The position numbers were made by a program, and so were the translations under genes. A stretch of 64,000 nucleotides of DNA, taken from assembly GCA_003284215.1 (NCBI GenBank), contig QBVW01000002.1, forward strand, positions 62,001 to 126,000. The letters run 5' to 3'. Position 1 is the first letter of the stretch, and every line of letters starts with the position of its first letter. Shown here one piece after another: positions 48,017 through 58,231 of the stretch. The notes under the pieces were generated by a model that made no database searches, was not told the DNA's origin, and saw nothing but the letters and a program-made list of their open reading frames with translations. The stretch comes from SAR86 cluster bacterium AG-313-D11. GTDB lineage: Bacteria > Pseudomonadota > Gammaproteobacteria > Magnimaribacterales > D2472.

Positions 48017-50956
48017 ATGAAACTTAAAAATATTAAATACTCTTTAGGCCTCTTAATGATGCCGATATCCTTGATGGTATTTGCGCAGGATAATTCGTCA
48101 CAGTTTAGTGAGGTTGAAGAGGTTGTTGTAGTTGGTTCGCAAATTAAAGGAGCAAGAATTACTGGAGCGCTGCCTGTTTCTGTAATTTCAAGTGAGGATA
48201 TTGAATCTCTTGGGGTCGATTCAGGAGATGAGCTTCTTGATAATATAGCTGAATTAGGTCAAAACACCTTCAATCAAAATGAATTTAGTGGAGGTTATAA
48301 TGCCTCGAGGGGTGATGTAGGAGCTTTTAACCTTAGAGATATTGGAACTGGTAATACCCTTACCCTTCTTAACGGAAGGAGATTAATTACTTCGCCTGGC
48401 TACCAAACAGAGCCTATTTTGGGCGGCACAATGCCAGTCATGACAACTAACTCAAATGCCATACCGGTAAATGGAGCCGATCGTATTGAAATCCTTAGAG
48501 ATGGTGCTTCGGCTATTTATGGTGCAGATGCACTAGCTGGTGTAGTCAATACAGTTTTAAAAACTAATTTTGTTGGCACAAACGTTAGATACAAATTAAG
48601 CAACTATGATAATTTAGGTGCTACTGATCAAAAGCTAAGTGTTCAATGGGGCCAAGATTTTGAAAACACTAATGTATCTCTTTATTTTGATGTTTATTAT
48701 CGAGAAGAGATTAAGGGTAATGAGGATCCTAAGTGGTTGGAGCAAGATGCCAGAGTTTCTCCAGGCCTTGGAAAATTTGAGGGAACGGCTTGGGACGATA
48801 CAAGTTGGAGAAATAATAACGCTGCCTCACCATACGGTATTTGGCATGGAGGCACTGGAAACTATCTGCATACAAGACCAAACGCTGGCAACTGTGCATA
48901 CACGGGTACTGGTGGTGATACTTGTTTGTATCTAAGCTCTTCTACAAATCCTTCTGGCTCTCTAAGAGCCAAGTATAATGAGACTCGTTGGATGCGACCT
49001 GATCTTCAAAGAGAAAACTTATTTGTCTTTATAAATTCTGAACTTGAAAACGGTATTGAGGCTTATAGTGAAATTGGTTACTACCATTCTTTTGCTACTC
49101 AGCAATTATATGGAGGCACTACACTGGGAGCCGGTGGTTGTGCAAAGACTGGCGGTTGCACCCAGCCCTTACTTATTCCTTTATCAAATTACTGGTTAAA
49201 TCAATTAGTCGACGGTGATGGTAATAAGTTAGTGAATAATGGAGATTTACTCTCTAATGGCCTTGGTTTATGGAAGTCCAGACACAGATTTGATGCACCC
49301 AGAGGTTATGATTCAGATAGGGTCACCCTTAGAATCCTGCAAGGATTTAGGGGTTCATTAGGAGACTGGGATTGGGATGGTGCAGTTTTATGGTCAGACG
49401 CTAAATCAAAACAAAAAAATGTTAATAGACAATCAATGACCTTACTTAACCAAGCTTTAGCACTATCTACTCCAGATGCTTATAATCCATTTTGTGGCGG
49501 CGGTTGCAGTGATGAGAGTTCATTTACCGTAGATATTTATAGAGAAAATACTACCGAGCTATTTCTTGCAGATTTTAAGATTTCTAATAACAACATCTAT
49601 GAATTACCTGCGGGTCCAGTAGCAGCGCTTGTTGGATTTGAGACCCGAAAAGAGGAATATACAGATGAGAGAGATCCAAGAATTGATGGAAGAGTTACAT
49701 ATACTGTTCCAACAGGGCCTAAAGCAGGTTTAACATTTCCTTTGATATCGGACATTGTAAATTCAAGTGCAACACCTGGATCAAGCGGATCAAGAACCAC
49801 TAACTCCTTATTTGCAGAACTTCAGATACCTATTCATGAAACAATTGATGCTCAGCTAGCTGTCAGATATGAAGATTCAGACGACTATGGAGATGCAACC
49901 GTTGGAAAGTTTGCTATAGGATGGCAGCCACTTGATCAGGTGAAGCTAAGATATTCTGCATCAGAAACTTTTAGAGCACCGGCAATGATTCTTGTGAATG
50001 AAGGATTTCTTGGAAGAAGCAGCACCCAAAATGATGCCCTTTTGGAATATGCATCTGGTAATAACTATGATACCTATTCCATGCAAAGGGTTACAGATGG
50101 AAATCCAAATTTAAAAGCAGAAATGGGAGACAACGAGTCCATTGGTCTTGTGATCGAACCGATAGACAATTTAATTATTACTTTAGATCAGTGGTCAATT
50201 GAAACAGAAGATACAGTTGGTATTTTTGGTATGGCTAATGCTATTTTGCTTGACACGCTTATCAGAGCTGAAGGTGGAGCAAATGAATGTATTGGTAATC
50301 CTTTGGTAATAAGAAATGCAGTACCTGAGGATACAGTCGATTGGGCTGCAGCAGGGCTTTGTCCAGCAGGACTTGTAGAGAGAGTTAATGATTTTTATAT
50401 TAATGGTGATACCCGAACAATTGAGGGTCTAGATACCAGCGTTATTTATTCGCTCAATACCGACATTGGAAGGTTTTCAGCGAAGTTTGTTCATGTGCAT
50501 TACGACACCAAAAATCAAGAAGCTGGTGGAGATGCTAAGAGGCTTAGCTTAGCTGGTCAGCCTGGCGGTGTTTTAGATGGTGTGGCATCTGTTAGAGGTG
50601 TTGACAATTTGCTTGGGCTCAATGGCTCAATAGAGGATAAATATACATTAAAACTTTCATGGAGAAATGGGCCATACCAAGTGCTAGTTTCAGGAACTCA
50701 ATGGGGTGAATTCTTTGAATCTGCCCATGTTGAGACGATAGATGGCAATAGAGAAATGTGGGTTGTTGACTCTATGACTATGATAAATCTAACATTAGGA
50801 TATACGTTTGAGAATGATCTCAGGGTGAGATTCCAAATCAAAAATATTGAAGATGAAAGAGCGCCTTTAGCTGACGAGACATTCAGCATGTATTGGGGAG
50901 ACCTTCACACTGATTTTGGAAGAAACTTCAATGTAGAATTTTACAAAAAATTCTAA
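48017..50956 (+). CDS. TonB-dependent outer membrane receptor
   Basis: Signal peptide, EVEEVVVVGSQIKGARITGALPVSVIS, ADRIEILRDGASAIYGADALAGVVN, C-terminal NVEFYKKF. Confidence 0.94.
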   Translation: MKLKNIKYSLGLLMMPISLMVFAQDNSSQFSEVEEVVVVGSQIKGARITGALPVSVISSEDIESLGVDSGDELLDNIAELGQNTFNQNEFSGGYNASRGDVGAFNLRDIGTGNTLTLLNGRRLITSPGYQTEPILGGTMPVMTTNSNAIPVNGADRIEILRDGASAIYGADALAGVVNTVLKTNFVGTNVRYKLSNYDNLGATDQKLSVQWGQDFENTNVSLYFDVYYREEIKGNEDPKWLEQDARVSPGLGKFEGTAWDDTSWRNNNAASPYGIWHGGTGNYLHTRPNAGNCAYTGTGGDTCLYLSSSTNPSGSLRAKYNETRWMRPDLQRENLFVFINSELENGIEAYSEIGYYHSFATQQLYGGTTLGAGGCAKTGGCTQPLLIPLSNYWLNQLVDGDGNKLVNNGDLLSNGLGLWKSRHRFDAPRGYDSDRVTLRILQGFRGSLGDWDWDGAVLWSDAKSKQKNVNRQSMTLLNQALALSTPDAYNPFCGGGCSDESSFTVDIYRENTTELFLADFKISNNNIYELPAGPVAALVGFETRKEEYTDERDPRIDGRVTYTVPTGPKAGLTFPLISDIVNSSATPGSSGSRTTNSLFAELQIPIHETIDAQLAVRYEDSDDYGDATVGKFAIGWQPLDQVKLRYSASETFRAPAMILVNEGFLGRSSTQNDALLEYASGNNYDTYSMQRVTDGNPNLKAEMGDNESIGLVIEPIDNLIITLDQWSIETEDTVGIFGMANAILLDTLIRAEGGANECIGNPLVIRNAVPEDTVDWAAAGLCPAGLVERVNDFYINGDTRTIEGLDTSVIYSLNTDIGRFSAKFVHVHYDTKNQEAGGDAKRLSLAGQPGGVLDGVASVRGVDNLLGLNGSIEDKYTLKLSWRNGPYQVLVSGTQWGEFFESAHVETIDGNREMWVVDSMTMINLTLGYTFENDLRVRFQIKNIEDERAPLADETFSMYWGDLHTDFGRNFNVEFYKKF

Positions 50957-50982
50957 TAGTATTAATCAATATCAACTTTAAT

Positions 50983-51007
50983 AAGGGGGCGTAAGCTCCC
51001 TTTTTTT
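50983..51007 (+). terminator. rho-independent terminator
   Basis: AAGGGGGC-GTAA-GCTCCC-TTTTTTT directly after the TonB receptor. Confidence 0.8.
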
Positions 51008-51011
51008 AAAT

Positions 51012-51872
51012 ATGAAAAAGTTATTTGCTCTATTATTATCTTGTTTCATCGCTTACGAAGTTCAAAGTAAAGAGATTTTTTATTTTTCAAATGATAATTT
51101 TAATAATATACCTGTTTATTTTGTTGCTCCTGAAAAAATTGACAGAAATTCAAGACTGGTCATTGTTATGCATGGAAGAAAAAGAAATGCTGAAGAGTAC
51201 AGAGATCAATGGGTTCAAAAGGCTAACGAGCTCAACCTAGTCATAGTAGTTCCAGAGTTTGCTGAAACAAAATTTCCTGGTGTTTTTCAATATAATTATG
51301 GAAATATTTTTCTTCAAAGCGGAGAGGAACTGCCTAAGAATCAGACCCTATTCTCATTAGTCGAGCCTCTCGCAAATTTTTCCCTCAAAAAATTTAAAAT
51401 TGAGTCCAATAAATGGGGCATTTATGGTCATGGAGCTGGCGCTCATTTTGTTCATCGATATATTCTTCATCAACCTCACGCAGATCATACGCTTGCAATT
51501 GCAGCAAATTTAGGCTGGTATTTATCCATGACAGATCAGGAGTGGCCATTTGGGTTAGCCAAATCAAATATTAGCGAGGAACAGTTAAAAGTAGCATTCA
51601 GCAGATACTTTCTTTTGATGCTGGGAAGAGCAGACACATCAAGGAAACCTAATTCACCCTATGTGAAAGAGAATTGGGATGCCATTAGCGCGCAGGGAGA
51701 ACACCGACTAGCTAGAGGTAGAAACTTTGTTAAATCTGCAGTTGCTAAATCGAAGGAAGTTAATCAATTTTTTAAATGGGGAATGGTTGAAGTTCCAACA
51801 ACCAAAGGTCACAGTAATACAGAGCAAATGGTTCCTTATGCTGCTGAAATGTTTTATGCGAGATTGAAATAA
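51012..51872 (+). CDS. secreted alpha/beta-hydrolase-fold protein (PHB depolymerase-like), GHGAG in place of GxSxG
   Basis: Signal peptide; LVIVMHGRKRNAEEY, WVQKANELNLVIVVPEF, WGIYGHGAGAHFVHRYIL, C-terminal GHSNTEQM. Confidence 0.78.
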   Translation: MKKLFALLLSCFIAYEVQSKEIFYFSNDNFNNIPVYFVAPEKIDRNSRLVIVMHGRKRNAEEYRDQWVQKANELNLVIVVPEFAETKFPGVFQYNYGNIFLQSGEELPKNQTLFSLVEPLANFSLKKFKIESNKWGIYGHGAGAHFVHRYILHQPHADHTLAIAANLGWYLSMTDQEWPFGLAKSNISEEQLKVAFSRYFLLMLGRADTSRKPNSPYVKENWDAISAQGEHRLARGRNFVKSAVAKSKEVNQFFKWGMVEVPTTKGHSNTEQMVPYAAEMFYARLK

Positions 51873-53308
51873 TGCAAGCTTATAAAAAAAGGGGTTTTTG
51901 GATAGGTCTTGCAGCTTTCTTTTTTATTCTTTTAACGCCTAATCCAGATTCCCTCTCGCCAATAGGATGGGCAGTAGCCGCAGTTACTTTATTAATGGCG
52001 ATTTGGTGGGCAACTGAGGCAGTACCAGTTGCTGTTACTGCACTATTACCCTTAGCATTGTTCCCAATGCTACAAGTAGCTGATTTTAAAACAGCTGCTC
52101 TGCCATATGCGAATCCAAATATTTATTTATTTATGGGTGGTTTTATTTTAGCTCTAGGTATTGAATCATCTGGATTACATAAACGGCTGGCATTAAAAAT
52201 GTTAATAGCTATTGGAAATAGTGGAGCTAAATTAATTGGGGGCTTCATGCTGGTTTCTGCCTCTATAAGCATGTGGGTGATGAATACATCAACCACATTG
52301 ATGTTGCTGCCAATTGGATTAGCTGTATGCTCGAGTGTTGCTGAAACTATTCCAAATTTTTCAGCAAAAGCAAGAAAGAACTTTGAAACATCACTTTTGC
52401 TTGGTATTGCATATGCTGCTTCAATTGGAGGAATGTCTACATTGGTAGGCACAGCTCCAAATATTATATTTGTAGGCTTTATTCAAGAAACTTATGGCAT
52501 TGAAATTTCTTTTGTAGATTGGATGAAATTAGGAGTACCCTTAGCCATTCTTATGCTAGGTGCATCCTGGTACACAATTACAAAAATAATTTATCCCGTT
52601 CATTTTATAGCTAATATTGAAACAAAATTACAGCTTCAAAATATGCTATCTGATTTAGGTCCTCTAGGCAGAGATGAAAAAAAAGTACTAATCATTTTTT
52701 CTTTAGCAGCTTCCGCTTGGATGTTCAGAACATTACTTGATAATTTTGTTCCTTTATCCGGCCTTACTGATGCAGGAATTGCTATATTTGCAGCATTGAG
52801 TTTTTTCTTTATTCCTTCTGAAAATGCTAAAACAGATTTACTTACTTGGGAGCAAGCTAATAAACTACCATGGGGATTACTGGTCTTATTTGGAGGTGGG
52901 TTGTCTCTAGCTGCATCAATTGGCTCATCAGGTCTTGGTAGTTGGATTGGCCAAGGCTTAACTATTCTAGGAAATGTCCCTCCCATTGTACTGATAATAG
53001 CAGTTGCAACTTTAATTATATTCTTAACAGAGATTACCTCTAATGTTGCAACCACTTCAACATTTTTACCAGTAGTTGGGGCAGTTGCAGTTGCGCTTGG
53101 TATAGCACCTGTAGCCTTAACAATCCCTGTTGTTTTAGCGGCAAGTTGTGCATTTATGCTTCCAGTAGCAACGCCACCTAATGCAATCGTGTTTGGTTCA
53201 GGAAAATTAACCATACCAGATATGATGAGAGCAGGATTTGCATTGAATATTATCGGAGTCTTTTTGGTTACCTTATTTGCCTTCTATTTAGCTCCATTGA
53301 TATTTTAA
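51872..53308 (+). CDS. DASS/SLC13-family anion (dicarboxylate) transporter
   Basis: WWATEAVPVAVTALLPLALFPMLQ, GGMSTLVGTAPNIIF, TEITSNVATTSTFLPV, LPVATPPNAIVFGSG. Confidence 0.92.
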   Translation: MQAYKKRGFWIGLAAFFFILLTPNPDSLSPIGWAVAAVTLLMAIWWATEAVPVAVTALLPLALFPMLQVADFKTAALPYANPNIYLFMGGFILALGIESSGLHKRLALKMLIAIGNSGAKLIGGFMLVSASISMWVMNTSTTLMLLPIGLAVCSSVAETIPNFSAKARKNFETSLLLGIAYAASIGGMSTLVGTAPNIIFVGFIQETYGIEISFVDWMKLGVPLAILMLGASWYTITKIIYPVHFIANIETKLQLQNMLSDLGPLGRDEKKVLIIFSLAASAWMFRTLLDNFVPLSGLTDAGIAIFAALSFFFIPSENAKTDLLTWEQANKLPWGLLVLFGGGLSLAASIGSSGLGSWIGQGLTILGNVPPIVLIIAVATLIIFLTEITSNVATTSTFLPVVGAVAVALGIAPVALTIPVVLAASCAFMLPVATPPNAIVFGSGKLTIPDMMRAGFALNIIGVFLVTLFAFYLAPLIF

Positions 53309-53313
53309 AAATT

Positions 53314-55017
53314 ATGACTTTTAGAAATACTCTCTTCAGTCTTCTATTTATTTCCTTAAATGTTTGGGGTCAAGTTAGATACATTGATTATCCTTCGCCC
53401 TTTCACCCTACCGTCGGAACTAGTGGAATGGTTGTTTCACAGAATCAAGCCTCTTCAGATATTGGAATAGAAGTTTTAAATATGGGTGGCAATGCCATTG
53501 ATGCGGCAGTGGCAGTTGGGTTTTCTCTTGCGACTACGCTTCCTAGAGCAGGCAATTTAGGTGGTGGAGGTTTCATGCTTATTTATTTAAGCGATGAAAA
53601 GAAAACAATAGCAGTAGATTTTAGAAATGCTGCACCCAAGAAACTTTCAAAAAAAGACTTTCTATTTTTAAAAAATAATTATGATCAAAGACGATATGGC
53701 TACAAAGCCTCTGGCATTCCTGGAACTGTAGCTGGGTTATTACAGACACATGATCGTTATGGAAAATTACCCTTAAAGAGAATATTACAGCCGGTTATAA
53801 AACAAGCTCTTGAAGGAATACAAGTAAGCTATGATCTGAATCAAGCTATTGGTAGTGCTGATCAAATAAATCTCGATCAAGAATCAAAAAATATCTATTA
53901 CCAAAATAGCAATCCATTGAAGGAGCATTCATTAATGAGGCGACCCGACTTAGCTTGGACTTTTCGTGAAATTGCAAGAAATGGCGAGGAAGCTTTTTAT
54001 AGTGGCTCTATTGCTAAGAAGATAGTTGAGGCAATGAAGCAAAATGACGGGTACATTTCTCTCAAAGACCTTAAAGAGTATAAACCTAGATTTGCAGAGC
54101 CAATCCAAACAACTTATAGAAATTACAAAGTTCTTGCCCATCCTCCTCCAGCTGGTGGTGCTGCAGTGTTGCTTGAAGGATTAAATATTTTAGAAAACTT
54201 TAATACTGATGAGGTTGGGCCAAACTCAGCAAAATTTCTTCACCTATTTGCAGAAGCCTTGCAGCGTGGTCACATGGACAGATCAAGATATATGGGAGAT
54301 CCTAAATTTTATGACGTTCCAATTAAAAAAATAATTTCTAAGGAAAGAGCAAGCTCTTTAGCAAAGAAAATTAATACTCAAGAAGCCACGCCACCAGATA
54401 CATTAAATCCTGATTCATTATTTCAAGAAGGGGAAAATACTACTCATTATTCAATTATTGATAAAAATGGAAATGTTGTCTCTAATACTTACACATTAGG
54501 CTACTCATTTGGTTCAGGCGTGACTATTCCTGGGACTGGGATTCTTCTTAACAATCAAATGAACAATTTTGCTTATCAGTATGGAAACTCTGAAGTAATT
54601 GATCGCTCTGCAAGCATAGGTAATCGATTTGAGCCAGGGAAAAGACCTATGAGTACTATGACACCAATTATCCTCTTTGATGAGAATAATGAATTAAAAC
54701 TCGTCACAGGATCTCCTGGAGGCGCTTTAATACCAGCTGCTGTATTAAGAGTTATAACTGGAGTTATAGACTTTAACCTAAATCTTGGTGAAGCTACGAT
54801 GCTTCCAAGACTGCACAAAGATTGGCCCTACAAAAATTTACGTTTGGAAAAAGGATTTAGCAAGGATACCCTTCAAATACTAGAATCATATGGTCATGAG
54901 CTTGAAGAATCGAAGACCATGGGTTCAACACAAAGTATTTTAATATCCTCCAAAGGTAGAGAAGGTTTTGCAGACTTAAGAAGACCCAATGCTGGGGTAG
55001 CAATTCAAATTGATTAA
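53314..55017 (+). CDS. ggt: gamma-glutamyltransferase (second copy)
   Basis: GGNAIDAAVAVGFSLATTLPRAGNLGGGGFM, catalytic NTTHYSIIDKNGNVVSNTYTLG, GSPGGALI. Confidence 0.93.
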   Translation: MTFRNTLFSLLFISLNVWGQVRYIDYPSPFHPTVGTSGMVVSQNQASSDIGIEVLNMGGNAIDAAVAVGFSLATTLPRAGNLGGGGFMLIYLSDEKKTIAVDFRNAAPKKLSKKDFLFLKNNYDQRRYGYKASGIPGTVAGLLQTHDRYGKLPLKRILQPVIKQALEGIQVSYDLNQAIGSADQINLDQESKNIYYQNSNPLKEHSLMRRPDLAWTFREIARNGEEAFYSGSIAKKIVEAMKQNDGYISLKDLKEYKPRFAEPIQTTYRNYKVLAHPPPAGGAAVLLEGLNILENFNTDEVGPNSAKFLHLFAEALQRGHMDRSRYMGDPKFYDVPIKKIISKERASSLAKKINTQEATPPDTLNPDSLFQEGENTTHYSIIDKNGNVVSNTYTLGYSFGSGVTIPGTGILLNNQMNNFAYQYGNSEVIDRSASIGNRFEPGKRPMSTMTPIILFDENNELKLVTGSPGGALIPAAVLRVITGVIDFNLNLGEATMLPRLHKDWPYKNLRLEKGFSKDTLQILESYGHELEESKTMGSTQSILISSKGREGFADLRRPNAGVAIQID

Positions 55018-55564
55018 GGCGTTAGCATTTATTCATAAAAAGGATGGTCTATCTGATAGTGATTTTAAAGATTACTACGAAAACAAGCATGCTCCCTTAG
55101 CCTCATCGCTACTTTCTTTCGAAGGCTATGAAAGAAATTATATTCACTCAGCTCTTAATCCACTCTTCACATCACTTGGATCAATAAGCATTTTTCAATA
55201 CCAATCTATAGAATCATTGGATGTGGTTGACAAACAAATGTCCTCTGATACTGGAGATACTTTGCGCAATGACGAAGTTCAATTTATGAATGTTTCTAAA
55301 AACTATTTTGTTCTAACTGAATCAAAGCAGTTAACTAAACAAGTATTTAAGAAGAAGATTTTTTATAGCGCCAAGAGTGATGAAGACTTGAATTTATTAG
55401 ATTCATACAAAGGCATAGAGAAAATTTCAGATAATCTCATTATTGAGCCAAACGAAGTTATTGGCGTTGTTGAGTATGGCATTACTAAGAAAGTATCTTT
55501 AGATGCCCTAGAACATTTAACTCAAGAACATCCTCAGGCAATGATCGCATCTTGCGTATTTTAA
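55010..55564 (+). CDS. EthD-domain protein
   Basis: MIKALAFIHKKDGLSDSDFKDYYENKHAPLASSL matches the EthD start; 8-bp overlap with ggt. Confidence 0.77.
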   Translation: MIKALAFIHKKDGLSDSDFKDYYENKHAPLASSLLSFEGYERNYIHSALNPLFTSLGSISIFQYQSIESLDVVDKQMSSDTGDTLRNDEVQFMNVSKNYFVLTESKQLTKQVFKKKIFYSAKSDEDLNLLDSYKGIEKISDNLIIEPNEVIGVVEYGITKKVSLDALEHLTQEHPQAMIASCVF

Positions 55565-56958
55565 TTTGAATTGGCTAAGTATTTTAATGCTGAATCAATT
55601 CTATTATTTACCTCAACTGAATCAAACAATGAGAGAGTTAATCCCAAGGAAGGTGATTGAGTGGATCCTGTCATTGCGATTCTTATGGGTTGGTTTAGTT
55701 TAGGGGTCGGTAAACTTAATTTAGTTTGGGCTTCCTTAAGCACATTATCAATAGACTCCTCATTCCAAATTTCTAAGCCGTTTAATTTTCTTTGCACAAA
55801 CTCCAAAACAGCCTCTGATCCAATTAAAAATTTATTTGCAGCTTTTTCATCATATGCCTGCACTTCAGAAAAATAAGGTATTAAATCTCTAGCAACTCCA
55901 AGAAGGGTTGGCTTAGAGCTTCTTAAAGCTGCAATGATTTCACGACTATTTTTCTTTTGAGTAACGTCGATACCAACGCTATCAAGAAATGGAGCTAGCC
56001 TTTCATTGAAGGCATCAAAAGATAAAGCTGCTAAATGATGATTGTTAATCCAGTCAAGTTTTGCAGAATCAAAAACAGCACCAGCTTTTTGGACTTCTTG
56101 AATTCTAAAATCTTCAATTAAATCATCTAAATAAAAAATTTCTTTATCGCCCTTAGACCAGCCTAATCTTGCAAGCATATTGATCATAGATGACTCAAGG
56201 TATCCTTGATCAAAATAGTCTTGCAAACTTGTTACAGCATTTCTTTTAGATAGTCTTTTTTTATCTTGACCTAAAACCATTGGCAAATGCGCATACTCAA
56301 GAGATGGATAGCCTAGCGCTTGTTGAATATGAATTTGTCGGGGAGTATTACTTAAATGATCTTCTCCTCGAATCACTGTTGAAACCCCTTGACTGAAATC
56401 ATCAACAACATTGCATAAATGATATGTTGGAGATCCATCGCTTCTTAAAAGAATTAAATCATCTAATTCAGAATTTTGAAAAATCACCTCGCCTCTTACT
56501 AAATCATGAAAAGCTAGCTCCCCATCTTTAGGTGTTTTGAGCCTTAATACTGTATTGTCAGAACGTTTGAGACCAAGATTTCTACTTCTTCCATCATACA
56601 TAGGTTTTTTACCGGCTGATTCCTGCTCTTTACGCATTTCATCTAGAGCTTCCTTGGAACAATCACACCAATATGCATTACCAGTTTCTATTATTTTTTC
56701 TGCAGCCAACTTATATAGATTAAATCTTTCAGATTGCCGAACAGGCGACTCGTCAGGATCAATGCCGATATCAGATAATCCTTTGAGGATATTGCTTTCA
56801 AACTCTTTGGTTGATCTTTCAGCGTCTGTGTCCTCAACTCTAATTAAAAACTTGCCTTTATTTTGTTTTGCATATACAAAATTAAACAAAGCAGTTCTAA
56901 CTCCTCCTATATGAAGGGCTCCAGTCGGACTAGGTGCAAATCTCGTAACTTTAGTCAT
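55561..56958 (-). CDS. gltX: glutamyl-tRNA synthetase
   Basis: FAPSPTGALHIGGVRTALFN, KLAAEKIIETGNAYWCDC, GQDKKRLSKRNAVTS (KMSKS-like). Confidence 0.95.
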   Translation of the reverse strand: MTKVTRFAPSPTGALHIGGVRTALFNFVYAKQNKGKFLIRVEDTDAERSTKEFESNILKGLSDIGIDPDESPVRQSERFNLYKLAAEKIIETGNAYWCDCSKEALDEMRKEQESAGKKPMYDGRSRNLGLKRSDNTVLRLKTPKDGELAFHDLVRGEVIFQNSELDDLILLRSDGSPTYHLCNVVDDFSQGVSTVIRGEDHLSNTPRQIHIQQALGYPSLEYAHLPMVLGQDKKRLSKRNAVTSLQDYFDQGYLESSMINMLARLGWSKGDKEIFYLDDLIEDFRIQEVQKAGAVFDSAKLDWINNHHLAALSFDAFNERLAPFLDSVGIDVTQKKNSREIIAALRSSKPTLLGVARDLIPYFSEVQAYDEKAANKFLIGSEAVLEFVQRKLNGLEIWNEESIDNVLKEAQTKLSLPTPKLNQPIRIAMTGSTQSPSLGLTLSLFDSVEVNNRIDSALKYLANSN

Positions 56959-57653
56959 GATGAATCTCTTTTAGCATTAATTGATGCAATCCTTTGATCA
57001 TTGGATAGCATATCCTCTTTAGAAACCACAATTTGTGGAATGGGATATTTTTTCAAATCAATGCTGGAATCACTGATCTCACTTTCAGAATTTGAATTAA
57101 TGTCTGATGACATAAATTCAAATTTGCTTTGCCCACCAGTTAAATGAATATAAACATCAGCAAGTATATTTGCATCTAGTAAAGCCCCATGGAAGCTTCT
57201 GTCATAACCTCCAATCTCAAATCTATTTGCAAGAGCGTCTAGGGAATTTCGTTGACCAGGAAATTTATTTCTTGCCATCAACAAAGTATCTTCAACATCA
57301 CATATTTCCTCAAGAGCTGGATATTTTGAAGAAGCCCTCTTCAACTCAGCATTAAGAAAACCTAAATCAAAAGCAGCATTATGAATCACTAAGATGCTAC
57401 CTTCTACGAACTCCAAAAAACTCTCTGCAATCTCTGCAAACTCTGGTTCATTCGTTAACCGCTCCAATGAAAGGCCATGAACTTTCTCCGCCTCTTCATC
57501 AATAGCTCTTTGGGGGTTTAGATATGAATGAAAATGCAAATCTGTTCTTCTTCTATCTGCGAGAGCAACGGCACCAACTTCAACAATTCGGTGACCTTGC
57601 TCAACTTCTAGTCCAGTAGTTTCAGTATCAAGAACGATAAGTTTTTTTATCAT
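56955..57653 (-). CDS. dnaQ: DNA polymerase III epsilon subunit
   Basis: [61 protein letters not shown]. Confidence 0.95.
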   Translation of the reverse strand: MIKKLIVLDTETTGLEVEQGHRIVEVGAVALADRRRTDLHFHSYLNPQRAIDEEAEKVHGLSLERLTNEPEFAEIAESFLEFVEGSILVIHNAAFDLGFLNAELKRASSKYPALEEICDVEDTLLMARNKFPGQRNSLDALANRFEIGGYDRSFHGALLDANILADVYIHLTGGQSKFEFMSSDINSNSESEISDSSIDLKKYPIPQIVVSKEDMLSNDQRIASINAKRDSS

Positions 57654-58084
57654 AAGATAGAATCAATTCCTTTATTTGCCAATAGATCTGCGGTTTCGTT
57701 TCCTGCATCCCCAGAATGACCTTTTACCCAGTGCCATTGTACTTGATGCTGAGAAATTAAATGATCTAATTTTTGCCATAATTCTTTATTTTTAACATCT
57801 TTTTTTGCAGCGGTTCTCCAATTATTTTTTTTCCAGTTTTGAATCCATTGAGTAATTCCGTCCATTACATATTTTGAATCTGTAAAAAGCTTCACACTGC
57901 AAGGCTCAGTTAAAACAGTTAAGCCTTCAATTGCAGCAGCAAGCTCCATTTGATTATTGGTCGTATCTATCTGTCCTCCAAAGATCTCTTTTTCGACGCC
58001 ATCAAACTTTATAAGAGCTCCCCAGCCTCCTGGACCTGGATTACCCCTGCAGGCGCCATCTGTATAAATAATTACTTGTTTCAT
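57650..58084 (-). CDS. rnhA: ribonuclease HI
   Basis: [54 protein letters not shown]. Confidence 0.97.
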   Translation of the reverse strand: MKQVIIYTDGACRGNPGPGGWGALIKFDGVEKEIFGGQIDTTNNQMELAAAIEGLTVLTEPCSVKLFTDSKYVMDGITQWIQNWKKNNWRTAAKKDVKNKELWQKLDHLISQHQVQWHWVKGHSGDAGNETADLLANKGIDSIL

Positions 58085-58231
58085 GAGTTAAAATGCAGCA
58101 TTAATACTTATGACTTTTAAATGTTTTAAGGCTTATACTAATCATTATATTTGGTTAATTGTAACTAATGAAGGTAATCTTCTATTTACATATAAACGTT
58201 CAAGGCTAAGCTAAAAATTATAAATTTCTGA

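Noticed and set aside
52636-53214. 192-aa minus-strand ORF opposite the SLC13 transporter
   Set aside because: Low-complexity Ala/Thr/Ile translation typical of antisense to a membrane protein gene; no motif.
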